Source of the DNA: JACVRW01 sp963734025
Lineage (GTDB): Bacteria; Actinomycetota; Thermoleophilia; Solirubrobacterales; Thermoleophilaceae
Length of the DNA: 64,000 nucleotides
Assembly: GCA_963734025.1 (NCBI GenBank)
Contig: CAVTFR010000006.1
Coordinates: 62,001-126,000, forward strand
Reading direction: 5' to 3'
The notes under the pieces: model-generated
Told to the model about the DNA's origin: nothing
Databases searched by the model: none
Seen by the model: only the letters and a program-made list of their open reading frames with translations
Part shown: positions 34,376 through 43,088 of the stretch, piece by piece
Layout of the letters: every line of letters starts with the position of its first letter
Numbering within the stretch: position 1 is the stretch's first letter
Position numbers and translations under genes: made by a program

Positions 34376-34780
34376 TTAGTAGTGATAGGGCTCGCGAGCG
34401 AGGATCTTGTGGCCACGATAGAGCTGCTCCAGCAGCACCACCCGCGCCAGCTGGTGCGGGAGCGTCATCGGACCGAGCGACAGGCGCATGTCGGCCTCGA
34501 GCTCGAGCCCGCGCGGCCCGCCGATCACGAAGCAGAGGTCGCGCCCGTCCCGGCGGCGCTCCTCGAGCCAGTCGCTGAACTGGACCGAGTCGAGGGTGCG
34601 CCCGTCGCTCGCCAGCAGCACCTTGTAAGCGCGCTCGGGGATGCGCGGCGCCACCTTCTCGTCCTGGCGCACCTCGACCAGATCGACCTTCGCGTGGCCC
34701 GCGAGCAGCTTGCGGTAGTGCTCGATGTCGTCCTGATACGGAGGCCGCAGGCGGCCGACGGCGATCACCGAGATCCGCAT
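34376..34780 (-). CDS. rlmH: 23S rRNA (pseudouridine1915-N3)-methyltransferase
   Basis: A 134-residue SPOUT methyltransferase. RISVIAVGRLRPPYQDDIEH is the start; the SAM-binding knot shows as LCFVIGGPRGLELEA and LSLGPMTLPHQLARVVLLEQLYRG; the C-terminus ends REPYHY as in RlmH proteins. Length is close to the family norm (about 155). ATG at 34780 is 22 nt from the divergent DUF3467 start. It ends 4 nt before argS. Confidence 0.92.
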   Translation of the reverse strand: MRISVIAVGRLRPPYQDDIEHYRKLLAGHAKVDLVEVRQDEKVAPRIPERAYKVLLASDGRTLDSVQFSDWLEERRRDGRDLCFVIGGPRGLELEADMRLSLGPMTLPHQLARVVLLEQLYRGHKILAREPYHY

Positions 34781-34790
34781 GGGCGGGTGC

Positions 34791-34796
34791 GATACT
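34791..34796 (+). promoter_or_regulatory. -10 box for a leaderless DUF3467 transcript
   Basis: GATACT is followed after 6 nt by the GTG start, with no ribosome-binding site between. It shares A2 and T6 with the TANNNT consensus. The spacing equals that of the DUF1963 gene. Confidence 0.45.
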
Positions 34797-34802
34797 ACGC
34801 GC

Positions 34803-35111
34803 GTGTCCGACGACGGCGAGCGCCACTTCAACATCCACACCGACCCGGAGACGATGGCCGGCCACTACGCCAACTTCGCCAACGTCTCCCATTCGGACTA
34901 CGAGTTCACGATCACCTTCGCGCGGGTCGACCACGAGGTCGAGGAGGGCGAGGTGCCCGGCGTCGTGGTGTCGCGGGTGAACCTGTCGCCGCGCTTCATG
35001 CGCGAGCTGATCGACGCGATGGAGGACAACTTCTCCAAGTGGCAGACCCGCGAGGGCATCCGCGACCTGCCCGAGTTCGGCCCGGGCGGGGAGTCGAGCG
35101 AGACGAGCTAG
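34803..35111 (+). CDS. DUF3467 family protein
   Basis: A 102-residue protein with the DUF3467 pattern: MAGHYANFANVSHSDYEFTI, FARVDHEVEEG and VNLSPRFMRELIDAMEDN. Function unknown; the family is small, cytosolic and widespread. GTG at 34803 is preferred because of the -10 spacing. Its TAG shares CTAG with the M28 peptidase gene. Confidence 0.82.
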   Translation: MSDDGERHFNIHTDPETMAGHYANFANVSHSDYEFTITFARVDHEVEEGEVPGVVVSRVNLSPRFMRELIDAMEDNFSKWQTREGIRDLPEFGPGGESSETS

Positions 35112-36280
35112 GCGGCGCTCGCCCGGCCGCGCACGAACTCCTCGCAGACGGCCAGAGCCCCCTCGACGCTGTCCCAATCCAGGTTGTCGGGCGTGTCCGA
35201 GGGCCAGTGGTAGTTGGCCGGGAACTTGGACTCGTCGACGCCGCCGAGCGTGCAGGTGGGGTAGCCGGCGCGTAGCGCGATGAGGCCGTCCGTGGCAGCC
35301 ACCGTGCGCAGGCCGCGGGTGAGCTGGACGCCGGCGTCGAGGCCCGCGCGGGCGAGGCGCTCGCGCGTCTCGGCCGTGTACCAGCGCATGCGCAGCATGC
35401 CCTCGGCCTCCACCACGCACAGGTACGGAGAGCCGACGCACTCTAAGCAGACGAACTCGGTGGTCTCCCGATCCAGTGCGGGAAAGTGACGCTTGGCCAG
35501 CGCCTGCATGCCCTCCATGAACGACTCCTCGGAGCCCGTCGAGAGCAGCAGCACGCGCACGCCCTTCGGCGGCGCCTCGGCCAGCGAGTGGGCGAGCGCC
35601 ACCACGACGCCGACGGCGCTCAGGTTGTCGTTCGCTCCGGGGACCACCCTGCTGGCGCCGATGTTCGCCATGGCGGCGCTCGCGCCGAGGGTGAAGACCG
35701 TGCCGGCGGCGCGTAGCCACCGCCCTCCCAAGAGCCCCCAGAGCGCGAGCAGCAGCGGCCCCAGGAACGTCCCGTAGAGGATCGGCACGCTCTGCTCGGA
35801 CCGTTGGTGCAGCGTCGGGATCAGCCGCATGCCGATGCGCGGCAGTGCCGGGTGGAAGACGAGCCCGCTGTGAGCGGCGTCGTGGTGAGCAACGAATACG
35901 ATCGCGCGCTTCGCGGCGGGATCGCCCGCCTCCGCGACCACGTTCCAGGTCGGCCGCTTGGGCAGCGCGGCGCGCCGGAACCAGAGCCGGCCGCCGCCGA
36001 CGTCGTCGTATACCCCGGCTGCCGCGGCTGCGCCCGCGACCGCCGCCGCACGGCGCCCGCCCAGCAGTGAGGCGAGTAGGGGCACCGCATTCAGCAGCCC
36101 GACCGGCCACCAGTAGCCGCCGTGGGCGCGCTCCTCCTCGACGCGCACGTCGCGGCAGCCGGCCGCACGCAGCTCGTCCGCGATCCATTCAGCCGCACGC
36201 CGCTCGCCCTCCGAGGCGGAGGGGCGCTCGTAGGACGCGAGCTCGCGAACGACTCGCTCGATCAGTGCACGGCGCGACAT
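35108..36280 (-). CDS. membrane-associated M28-family metallopeptidase
   Basis: A 390-residue zinc peptidase-like protein. Metal-ligand motifs are visible: FVAHHDAAHSG (His-x-Asp), VVPGANDNLSAVG (Asp), LLSTGSEESFMEG (Glu pair), a following LECVGS and a final His in YHWPSDTPDN. Two or more hydrophobic segments (LLNAVPLLASLLGG, YGTFLGPLLLALWGLLGG) are inserted between the N-terminal part and the catalytic core, so it is probably membrane-bound, resembling Fxna-like M28 members. The exact topology is unclear. ATG at 36280. Confidence 0.83.
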   Translation of the reverse strand: MSRRALIERVVRELASYERPSASEGERRAAEWIADELRAAGCRDVRVEEERAHGGYWWPVGLLNAVPLLASLLGGRRAAAVAGAAAAAGVYDDVGGGRLWFRRAALPKRPTWNVVAEAGDPAAKRAIVFVAHHDAAHSGLVFHPALPRIGMRLIPTLHQRSEQSVPILYGTFLGPLLLALWGLLGGRWLRAAGTVFTLGASAAMANIGASRVVPGANDNLSAVGVVVALAHSLAEAPPKGVRVLLLSTGSEESFMEGMQALAKRHFPALDRETTEFVCLECVGSPYLCVVEAEGMLRMRWYTAETRERLARAGLDAGVQLTRGLRTVAATDGLIALRAGYPTCTLGGVDESKFPANYHWPSDTPDNLDWDSVEGALAVCEEFVRGRASAA

Positions 36281-36295
36281 GGGCGCGGCAATCTA

Positions 36296-37535
36296 CTAGC
36301 GCCCGTTTCCCTGCCGGAACGCCTCGCCGATCCCGATCCGCTCGATCGTGCTGGGGTGCGTGCCGAACAGGAACTGCGTGATGCGCCGGCGGGTCGGGAT
36401 CGCTCACGTTGCGGACCGCAATGCGCTTCTCGAAGTCCTCGAAGGCGGCCGGGTCGCCGGCCAGCCGTAGCGCGAAGGCGTCCGCCCGGGCCTCTACCTG
36501 ACGCGACAGGATGTTCGAGGCCGAGCCGAGCAGCAGTGAGGCGAGCGTCACCGAAAGGGCCACCGCCGGCAGCACGATCGGCCCGGGCTTCACGCTCGGG
36601 TCGCCGAGCCCATAGCGGCGCCCGAACGTCTCGGCGAGCCGCTGCGCGAGGAAGGTGCCGGCGGGCGCGACGAGCGCGAGCCAGGCGAGCCCGCGCAGCA
36701 GGTCGTTGTGCTTCTGGTGGCCGAGCTCGTGGGCGACAACGAGCCTCACCTCCGGACGCGGGAAATCGTCGAGCAGGTTGTCGTAGAGCACCACGCGCTT
36801 GCTGTGGCCGAGCCCGCCCACGTACGCGTTGGCGGCCGTCGTGCGGCGGCTCGCGTCGACCCGGTAGACCTCACCCACGTCGACGCCGGCCTCGTCCGCC
36901 AGCCGCACCACGTCGCGGCGCACCGGCCCCTCCGGCAGCTTCTCGAAGTCGTTGAAGAGGGGATCGATCACGACCGGCCAGAGCCAGATCGTGATCACGC
37001 CGAACGCGATGATGACACCGGAGGCGGGGATCCACCAGGTGCGCCTGAAGCGGCGGATCAGGGCCAGCGCGAGCAGGCCGCCGGCAGCCGCGAACACGGC
37101 CTCGATGGCAGTGGACTTGAGGACGTCCACCGCCCAGTCGGGCCAGGACTGAGTCGCGAGGCCCACGTCGAGCGCGCGCGAACGCTGCCAGGCCGCGATC
37201 GGCAGGCCCACCACCACCAGCAGCACGGAGATCCCGGCCCCGGCCGCCGCGGCGCCCGGCAACGGGCGCCGGCCGAGGCGCTCGAGCACGCGCCGCGGCG
37301 GCCGCCAGGCCAGTAGCGCCAGCGCGCCGGTGGTCACGACGAGCCCGCCGATGCCGAGTAGCCGCTGGACGCTGCGGAAGTCCTCGGCCCGCTCCAGCTG
37401 GAGTGACGTGAAGTACGCTTCCACGTCCACCGGGACCGGCTCGATCATGCCGGTGCGTGGGCGCAGCAGGAAAGTCGCGGCGCCGGCGGCGGCCACCGCG
37501 ACCAGGATCGCCAGCGGCAGCCGCAAACGCCCCAT
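36296..37535 (-). pseudogene. M48 (Ste24/HtpX-like) zinc metallopeptidase, frameshifted near the C-terminus
   Basis: A Ste24-type membrane protease with N-terminal helices and the zinc site VVAHELGHQKHND, followed by RQVEARADAFALRL (third ligand). Reading is intact to NVSDPDPP. Then the frame shifts between 36384 and 36393; the correct tail RITQFLFGTHPSTIERIGIG ends at TAG 36296. The 1240-nt length is a 412-residue protein plus one base, so a single insertion explains it. The catalytic region is upstream of the lesion, so a protein with an aberrant tail may still be made. Divergent from the phosphoesterase gene. Confidence 0.8.
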
Positions 37536-37561
37536 CCCGAGACATCGTAGAAGCCACCCTC

Positions 37562-38293
37562 ATGCGAATCGCTCTGCTCTCGGACGTCCACGGCAACCTG
37601 CCGGCCTTCCGGTCGGTGCTCACCGCCATCGAGAGCGAGGGCGTCGACGAGATCTGGTGCCTCGGCGATCTCGTGGGCTACGGCGCAGAGCCGGACGGCT
37701 GCGTCGAGCTCGCGCGTGAGTCCTGCGCGGTCTGCCTCGCCGGCAACCACGACCTCGTGGTGACGCAGGAGATCCCGATCTCCGACTTCTCCTCGAGCGC
37801 CGCGGCAGCCGCGCTGTGGACGCGCGAGCACATCGGCGCCGAGTCGCTCGAGTTCCTGCACGGCCGGCCCGCGTCGGCGCCGGACCGAAACCCCGGCCTC
37901 TACCACGGCAGCCCGCGCGACCCGGTCTGGGAGTACGTCCTCTCGAGCTGGCAGGCGGACGAGTGCATGGACCTGATGTCGAGCCGGGTCGCCGCAATCG
38001 GGCACTCGCACGTGGCACTCTGGTTCGGCCGCGCCCCCAGCGGCGAGGTCGACGGAGGCCCGGCGGCCGACTCCGACGAGGCCGATCTGTCGGCCGGCGA
38101 GTGGCTCATCAACCCCGGCAGCGTGGGTCAGCCGCGCGATGGTGACCCCAGGGCCGCCTGGCTCCTGCTAGACACAGAGGCGTGGACCGCGCGCTGGCAC
38201 CGCGTCGAATATCCGATCGACGAGGCCGCCGCGGCGATCGAGAAGGCGGGACTCCCCTCGGTCCTCGCACAACGGCTGTACAGCGGACAGTGA
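37562..38293 (+). CDS. calcineurin-like metallophosphoesterase (YfcE/MJ0936 type)
   Basis: A 243-residue protein with the metallophosphoesterase ligands: LLSDVHGNLPAF (D-x-H), WCLGDLVGYG (GD), LAGNHDLVV (GNHD), LYHGSPRD, and IGHSHVALW (GHxH). NPGSVGQPRDGDPRAAW is the typical end of the YfcE-like phosphodiesterase subgroup. Substrate unknown. It overlaps the lipoprotein gene by 4 nt and lies upstream of a Ser/Thr kinase, so it might act with that kinase, although this family usually cleaves phosphodiesters. Confidence 0.88.
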   Translation: MRIALLSDVHGNLPAFRSVLTAIESEGVDEIWCLGDLVGYGAEPDGCVELARESCAVCLAGNHDLVVTQEIPISDFSSSAAAAALWTREHIGAESLEFLHGRPASAPDRNPGLYHGSPRDPVWEYVLSSWQADECMDLMSSRVAAIGHSHVALWFGRAPSGEVDGGPAADSDEADLSAGEWLINPGSVGQPRDGDPRAAWLLLDTEAWTARWHRVEYPIDEAAAAIEKAGLPSVLAQRLYSGQ

Positions 38294-38868
38294 CCAACCT
38301 GAAGCGAACAACCCTCGTGATGCTGCTCGGCGCCTGCCTGGCCGCCGCCGGCTGCGGCTCCGATGATGAGGGTGACCCCATTCCGGCCGACTCCGCGGCC
38401 GCTCTCGAGGAGCAGCTCGACAACATCCAGGCTCGGCTCGACAACGGCAGTGTCGGGGCCTGCGACGACATCCTGTCCGGGCCGCGCGGCCCCAACGTCG
38501 ACGCCGTCAACCAGACGATCGCGTCGCTGCCGGACGGCGTTGACCAGGACGTGCGCTCTGGCCTCGAGGACGGCTTCGACCAGCTCTTCTCGCTCGTGGA
38601 CGAGCGCTGCAACGAGCTTCGTGACGAGGCCGACACGCAGCAGGACACGGGGACGACCGAGGAGCCGCCCGTCGTGACGGAGACGGAGACGGAGCCACCG
38701 CCCGAGACCGACACTGAGGTCGAGCCACCGCCCGAGACCGACACTGAGGTCGAGCCACCGCCCGAGACCGACACGGGAACCACGCCGCCGCCTACCGAGG
38801 AGCCGCCCACAGATGAGGGCGACGACGGCAGCGGCGGTGTGCTCGCGCCGCAGGAGAACGGGGCATGA
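38290..38868 (+). CDS. lipoprotein with proline/threonine-rich repeat tail
   Basis: A 192-residue predicted lipoprotein: signal LVMLLGACLAAAGC with the lipobox cysteine, then an acidic helical region with paired cysteines (GACDDILSG, DERCNELRDE), then a low-complexity tail of PPPETDTE repeats ending in QENGA. The tail looks like a cell-wall-spanning linker. GTG overlaps the phosphoesterase stop, and the kinase ATG overlaps its own stop. An extracytoplasmic partner of the adjacent kinase is a reasonable guess. Confidence 0.78.
   Translation: MTNLKRTTLVMLLGACLAAAGCGSDDEGDPIPADSAAALEEQLDNIQARLDNGSVGACDDILSGPRGPNVDAVNQTIASLPDGVDQDVRSGLEDGFDQLFSLVDERCNELRDEADTQQDTGTTEEPPVVTETETEPPPETDTEVEPPPETDTEVEPPPETDTGTTPPPTEEPPTDEGDDGSGGVLAPQENGA
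38692..38777 (+). repeat. 30-bp tandem repeat inside the lipoprotein gene
   Basis: Two identical 30-bp units (38692-38721 and 38722-38751) and a third partial unit (38752 to about 38774) encode EPPPETDTEV. Exact identity at DNA level points to recent slippage and predicts length variation between strains. Confidence 0.85.
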
Positions 38869-40061
38869 GCCCGCCCACGCAGGTCGCGGGCCGCTACGTG
38901 ATCGAGCGCCGGCTCGGCGCCGGCGGCATGTCGACGGTCTTCATGGCGAACGACACGGTCCTCGAGCGGCCCGTCGCGGTGAAGCTGCTGGCCGAGCACC
39001 TGGCGGACGACGAGGCCTTCGTCGCGCGCTTCCGGCGCGAGGCGCTCTCGGCCGCGCGCCTCCAGCACCCGAACATCGTCCAGGTCTTCGACTCTGGCAA
39101 GGACCCCGAGAGCGGGCGCCATTACATCGTCATGGAGTACGTCGACGGGCCGTCGTGCGCCGACCTGCTGCGGGAGCGCCGCGAGATGGACATCGATGAG
39201 ACGGTGCGCGTCATCCGCGACGCCTGCCACGGCCTCGACTACGCCCATCGCGCCGGGGTCATCCACCGGGACGTCAAGCCGGGCAACCTGCTGCAGGCCA
39301 GAGAGACCTGGATCACGAAGCTCGCGGACTTCGGGATCGCCAAGGCCGCCGAGCAGACGCGCATCACCCAGGTGGGCTCGATCCTCGGCACGGCCGCCTA
39401 CCTGTCACCCGAGCAGGCCCGCGGAGACGAGGCGGGGCCCGCCTCCGACATCTACTCGCTCGGTGTCTGCGCCTACCAGTTCCTGACCGGGCGGCTCCCG
39501 CACGAGTACGCCTCCCTGACCGAGCTCGCGCTCAAGCAGCAGCAGGACCCGATCGCGCCGGTGCGCGAGTACCGGCCCGAGGTGCCGCCCGCGCTCGACC
39601 AGGCCGTGCGCCTGGCGCTCGAGCCGGACCCCGGCTACCGCTACGCGTCCGCACTCGATATGGCCGAGGCGCTCGAGGCCGGGCAGCACGGCGAGAGCAC
39701 CGAGGTCACCCGCCGGCTGACCGACGACGAGGCCTACGAGGCCACGCGCGCGCTGGACGACACGGCCGCCACGCGGGCGATGGCCGCCACGAGGGTTGCA
39801 CCGGAGAGCGGCCTGCCTCCGGCTGCCCGCGTGCCCGCCGAGCCCGTGGAGCGCCGCCCGTCCCGGGAGGACGCCCGCCGCGCCGCCTCACGCCGGCGCT
39901 GGGGGATCTTCCTCGCGCTGCTCGCCGTGCTGGCGGCGGTCGTGGTGGTCGTGCTCGCGCTCACGTCGACAGGCGGGGGCGGGGTCGACGCGCCGAACTC
40001 GAACGACGTCGACCAGCAGATCCAGGAGCTGCGCGACTTCATCCAAGAGAACACGGGCTGA
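38865..40061 (+). CDS. PknB-like Ser/Thr protein kinase with one transmembrane helix
   Basis: A 398-residue Hanks-type kinase: glycine loop RLGAGGMSTVF (17-27), catalytic Lys40 in VAVK, HRDVKPGN (134-141), DFG (155-157), and APE-like SPEQARG. Residues about 275-345 are a threonine-rich juxtamembrane segment (VTRRLTDDEAYEATR...ATRAMAATR) suited to autophosphorylation. One transmembrane helix spans about 346-367, leaving only about 30 residues outside and no PASTA domains. So it probably senses signals through a partner, perhaps the lipoprotein encoded just upstream and overlapping by 4 nt. Confidence 0.93.
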   Translation: MSPPTQVAGRYVIERRLGAGGMSTVFMANDTVLERPVAVKLLAEHLADDEAFVARFRREALSAARLQHPNIVQVFDSGKDPESGRHYIVMEYVDGPSCADLLRERREMDIDETVRVIRDACHGLDYAHRAGVIHRDVKPGNLLQARETWITKLADFGIAKAAEQTRITQVGSILGTAAYLSPEQARGDEAGPASDIYSLGVCAYQFLTGRLPHEYASLTELALKQQQDPIAPVREYRPEVPPALDQAVRLALEPDPGYRYASALDMAEALEAGQHGESTEVTRRLTDDEAYEATRALDDTAATRAMAATRVAPESGLPPAARVPAEPVERRPSREDARRAASRRRWGIFLALLAVLAAVVVVVLALTSTGGGGVDAPNSNDVDQQIQELRDFIQENTG

Positions 40062-40130
40062 GACGGCGGCTGCCAGCGGGCGACGGCGTCGGCGTCGGCG
40101 TACCGGGCCTATCCCCCCTCCCCCGCCGGC

Positions 40131-40173
40131 GAGATCACGATTGCGGCCCTATACGTGCCGGAATCGTGATCTC
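40131..40173. repeat. long palindromic hairpin between convergent genes (REP-like or bidirectional terminator)
   Basis: GAGATCACGATT (40131-40142) and AATCGTGATCTC (40162-40173) are a perfect 12-bp inverted repeat around a 19-nt loop, in which GGC and GCC could extend pairing. It occupies the gap (40062-40198) between the kinase and the oppositely oriented oxidoreductase. Nothing else is seen in this gap. Confidence 0.65.
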
Positions 40174-40198
40174 ACGCCTGTGCGTCCGCAGCTGAGGC

Positions 40199-41389
40199 TC
40201 AGCGGTCGGCGGGGAAGAGCGGCGGCTCGTCGCCCGCCGTGCCGGTGATTCCGTCGGCGATCAGCCGGCCGGACAGGAAACCGGGCACGTTTCCGTGCCC
40301 CGAGTAGCCGCCCGCCACCCACAGGCCGGGGCGGCCCGGCACCTCGCCGACGTAGGGGAGGGAGTCGTCGCTGTAGCCGACGACCCCGGCCCAGCGGTGC
40401 GTGATCACCGGGTCGAGCCCGAGGTCCTCGCGGATGTGGCGTTCGATCCGCTCCCAGATCGCGGGGCTGCCCTCATCCGAGTCGGTGTAGGAGGAGTCGC
40501 CGTCGACGTCCGAGAAGCCGCCGATCAGGAGCCGCCCGTCCGGGCGCTGCTGGAAGTACTCGTAGCCCCAGCGTGAGTAGACCAGCCGGTCAGTCACGTG
40601 CTCGGGAAGCGGCGCGGTGGCGGTCATGTGGAGCCGCCGTGCCCGCACGCGCGGCGCGTACTCGGGCACAAGCGCGGGCAGCGCGCCGTCGGAGGCCACA
40701 ATTACGTGCCTGGCGACGACGCTGCCGCCGGGCGTGCGGAGCTCACCCTCGCCGGGTGCGGGGACCGGCCCCTCGACGGCCGTGTCGTCGTGGATGCGTG
40801 CGCCGGCCGCCTCGGCGCCGCGGGCCAGGGTACGGATCCAGCGCGCAGGCTGGAGCGAGCCGTCGTTCTCGGTGAGGCAGCCGTTGAGCGCGTAGCGCGC
40901 CACCGCCGGGGGCAGCTCGTCGCGCTCGACGAGCTCGCCCGGAAAGCCGTCCTCGTGGAGCGCCGCCGCGTGGTGAGCGACGTCCTCGGCCTCCTCCTCG
41001 GACACGCTCGCACGCAGCAGGCCGACGCGCCGCACAGAATCGCCGGCGCCCAGCTCGTCCGCCAGGGCGTACATCCGCTCCTGCGTCTGGAGCGTGGCCA
41101 CATACATGCGCCGCGCCCGGTCGCGCCCGTAGCGCTCGCGCGCGTCCGAGTAGAACGGCGCCACGCCCGCCAGCAGGAAGCCGCCGTTGCGGCCGCTCGC
41201 GCCGCCGGCGACGGTGTCGCGCTCGAGCACGACCGTGTCGACGCCCGCCGTGGCGAGGGCGAGCGCGCAGGAGAGCCCCGCCACGCCGGCGCCGATCACG
41301 CACGCCTCCGTTTCCATGCGCCCCTCGAGCGCCGGCCGGCGCTCGTATGGCTCGTCGAGCCAGAAGGGCAGCCCGGCCGAGGCGTTCAC
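40199..41389 (-). CDS. FAD-dependent oxidoreductase, DAO family
   Basis: A 396-residue D-amino-acid-oxidase-fold protein: GLPFWLDEPYERRPALEG start, FAD site ACVIGAGVAGLSCALALA, GGASGRNGGFLLAG and C-terminal YVGEVPGRPGLWVAGGYSGH. The pattern matches the PuuB/YgaF-like amine or amino-acid oxidases (gamma-glutamylputrescine oxidase type). A glutamine synthetase family gene resembling PuuA/GlnA-like enzymes lies 12 kb upstream, so a link to polyamine use is possible but unproven. Start overlaps the tgt stop by 4 nt. Confidence 0.87.
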   Translation of the reverse strand: MNASAGLPFWLDEPYERRPALEGRMETEACVIGAGVAGLSCALALATAGVDTVVLERDTVAGGASGRNGGFLLAGVAPFYSDARERYGRDRARRMYVATLQTQERMYALADELGAGDSVRRVGLLRASVSEEEAEDVAHHAAALHEDGFPGELVERDELPPAVARYALNGCLTENDGSLQPARWIRTLARGAEAAGARIHDDTAVEGPVPAPGEGELRTPGGSVVARHVIVASDGALPALVPEYAPRVRARRLHMTATAPLPEHVTDRLVYSRWGYEYFQQRPDGRLLIGGFSDVDGDSSYTDSDEGSPAIWERIERHIREDLGLDPVITHRWAGVVGYSDDSLPYVGEVPGRPGLWVAGGYSGHGNVPGFLSGRLIADGITGTAGDEPPLFPADR

Positions 41390-42555
41390 GGCGCCTCGCC
41401 CGCCAGCACCGCGCGCGAGTGCTCGTCGTAGCGACCCGCCTCGACCGCCTCCCGCATACCGCTCATCAGCCGCTGCATGAATGTGAGGTTATGCAGGGTG
41501 ACGAGCCGCTTGCCCGTCAGCTCACCCACGCGCAGCAGGTAGTGCAGATACCCGCGCGTGTGCTCGCGGCAGGCGGGGCACGGGCAGCGCGCGTCGATCG
41601 GCTCACGGCTCGTGCGGTACGGGCCCTTCGTGAGGTCGAGCCGCCAGCGGCCTTCGGGATCGGGCACGAGCGCGGTGCCATGTCGTGCGAGCCGGGTCGG
41701 CGTGGCGCAGTCGAACGTGTCGAGTCCGAGCCCGACAGCGTGGACGAGGTCGTCGACGTCGCCGATCCCGAGCAGGTGGCGCGGCGGCCCGTCGGGAAGC
41801 CGCGCCACCGACCAGCCCACGACCTCGCGCATCTGCTCCTTGTCCTGCCCGAGCGAGCCGCCGATGGCGATGCCGGGCACCCCCGAGCGGGCCACGTAGT
41901 CGGTCGACTCAGCGCGCAGGTCCTCGTGGACGCCGCCCTGCACGATGCCGTACAGGAGCTGCCCGGGCGGCGCGTGCTCCGTGCACCAGCTGACGCAGCG
42001 GTCAAGCCAGCGGTGGGTGCGCTCCATCGAGCGCGCCGTGTAGTCGCGCTCGACGTGGAAGGGCGTGCACTCGTCGAACGCAAGGGCGATGTCCGAGCCG
42101 AGCTTCGCCTGGACATCCATAGAGGTCTCGGGGCCCATGAAGCGCTCGCGCCCGTCGAGGTACGAGCGGAAGCGGACGCCCTCCTCCTCGATCGAGAGGA
42201 TCATCGACTGTCTCCTGTCGCGGCGGCGCTTGACCTCCTCGGCCACCGACCCGTGTCCCATCGAGAACACCTGGTAGCCGCCTGAGTCGGTGATGATCGC
42301 CCGCCGCCAGCCCATGAACTCGTGCAGTCCGCCCATCTCCTCGACGAGCTCGGGCTCGGGCTGGATGAACAGGTGGAAGGTGTTGCCGAGCACCATGTCG
42401 TAGCCGAGCTCGGCGACCTCGGACGCGTGCAAGGACTTGACCGTCGCCGTCGAAGCCAGCGGCACGAACGCCGGCGTGCGGACGTCGCCGTGGGGCGTGT
42501 GGATGAGGCCCGCGCGGGCGTTCCCGTCGCGGGCGAGGATGTCGAAGGGCGCCAC
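41386..42555 (-). CDS. tgt: tRNA-guanine transglycosylase
   Basis: A 389-residue Tgt: RAGLIHTPHGDVRTPAFVPL, catalytic segments IITDSGGYQVFS and FDECTPFHV, YGIVQGGVHEDLR, and the C-terminal zinc site CPCPACREHTRGYLHYL with downstream LHNLTFMQ. It exchanges guanine for queuine or its precursor at position 34 of GUN tRNAs. No queuosine biosynthesis gene is present in this window. Start region MAPFDILARDGNARAG fits the family. Confidence 0.94.
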   Translation of the reverse strand: MAPFDILARDGNARAGLIHTPHGDVRTPAFVPLASTATVKSLHASEVAELGYDMVLGNTFHLFIQPEPELVEEMGGLHEFMGWRRAIITDSGGYQVFSMGHGSVAEEVKRRRDRRQSMILSIEEEGVRFRSYLDGRERFMGPETSMDVQAKLGSDIALAFDECTPFHVERDYTARSMERTHRWLDRCVSWCTEHAPPGQLLYGIVQGGVHEDLRAESTDYVARSGVPGIAIGGSLGQDKEQMREVVGWSVARLPDGPPRHLLGIGDVDDLVHAVGLGLDTFDCATPTRLARHGTALVPDPEGRWRLDLTKGPYRTSREPIDARCPCPACREHTRGYLHYLLRVGELTGKRLVTLHNLTFMQRLMSGMREAVEAGRYDEHSRAVLAGEAP

Positions 42556-42592
42556 GCGGGCTGAGACTATGCGCAGCGCCCTTCGAAGCGGC

Positions 42593-43054
42593 CTACTTCT
42601 CCTCGGCCGAACCCTCCACGGCGGGATGGCCGTTGCCAGTCGTGCCGATCTCGATCCGCCGCGGCTCGCGGTCCTCGGGCTTCGGGATACGGACCTCGAG
42701 CACGCCGCCGTTGAAGCTGGCGCTGATGCCGCTCGCGTCGACGTGCTCCGGGAGCGTCAGCGAGCGGCTGAAGGAGCCGAAAGCGCGCTCGATGCGGTAC
42801 CAGCCGCCCTCGCTCGCCTCGTGCTCGGCCTTGCGCTCGCCCGAGATCGTGAGCGTCCCGTCCTGCACCTCGAGCTTCACGTCCTCGTCCCGCAGGCCGG
42901 GGAGATCGGCCTTCAGCACGAAGTGATCGCCGGCCTCGACGAGGTCCATCGGGGGCACCCAGCGCCGGCCGGTCCGGTCGGACTGACCGAAGAAGGCGTC
43001 GAAGAGCCGGTCGACCTCGCGGGAGAAGGGTTCCGGCCTAACCATCAATGCCAT
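42593..43054 (-). CDS. Hsp20/alpha-crystallin small heat-shock protein
   Basis: A 153-residue small heat-shock protein: REVDRLFDAFFG near the N-terminus, alpha-crystallin domain WVPPMDLVEAGDHFVLKADL...LTISGERKAEHE, then SFSRSLTLPEHVDASGISAS and GVLEVRIPKPE (IxI-type). It acts as an ATP-independent holdase in the cytoplasm. It has its own strong promoter and a GGAGGT ribosome-binding site. It is 37 nt upstream of tgt. Confidence 0.93.
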   Translation of the reverse strand: MALMVRPEPFSREVDRLFDAFFGQSDRTGRRWVPPMDLVEAGDHFVLKADLPGLRDEDVKLEVQDGTLTISGERKAEHEASEGGWYRIERAFGSFSRSLTLPEHVDASGISASFNGGVLEVRIPKPEDREPRRIEIGTTGNGHPAVEGSAEEK

Positions 43055-43088
43055 GTCGTCTCACCTCCGTTGGAATTGACTGGAGGTA

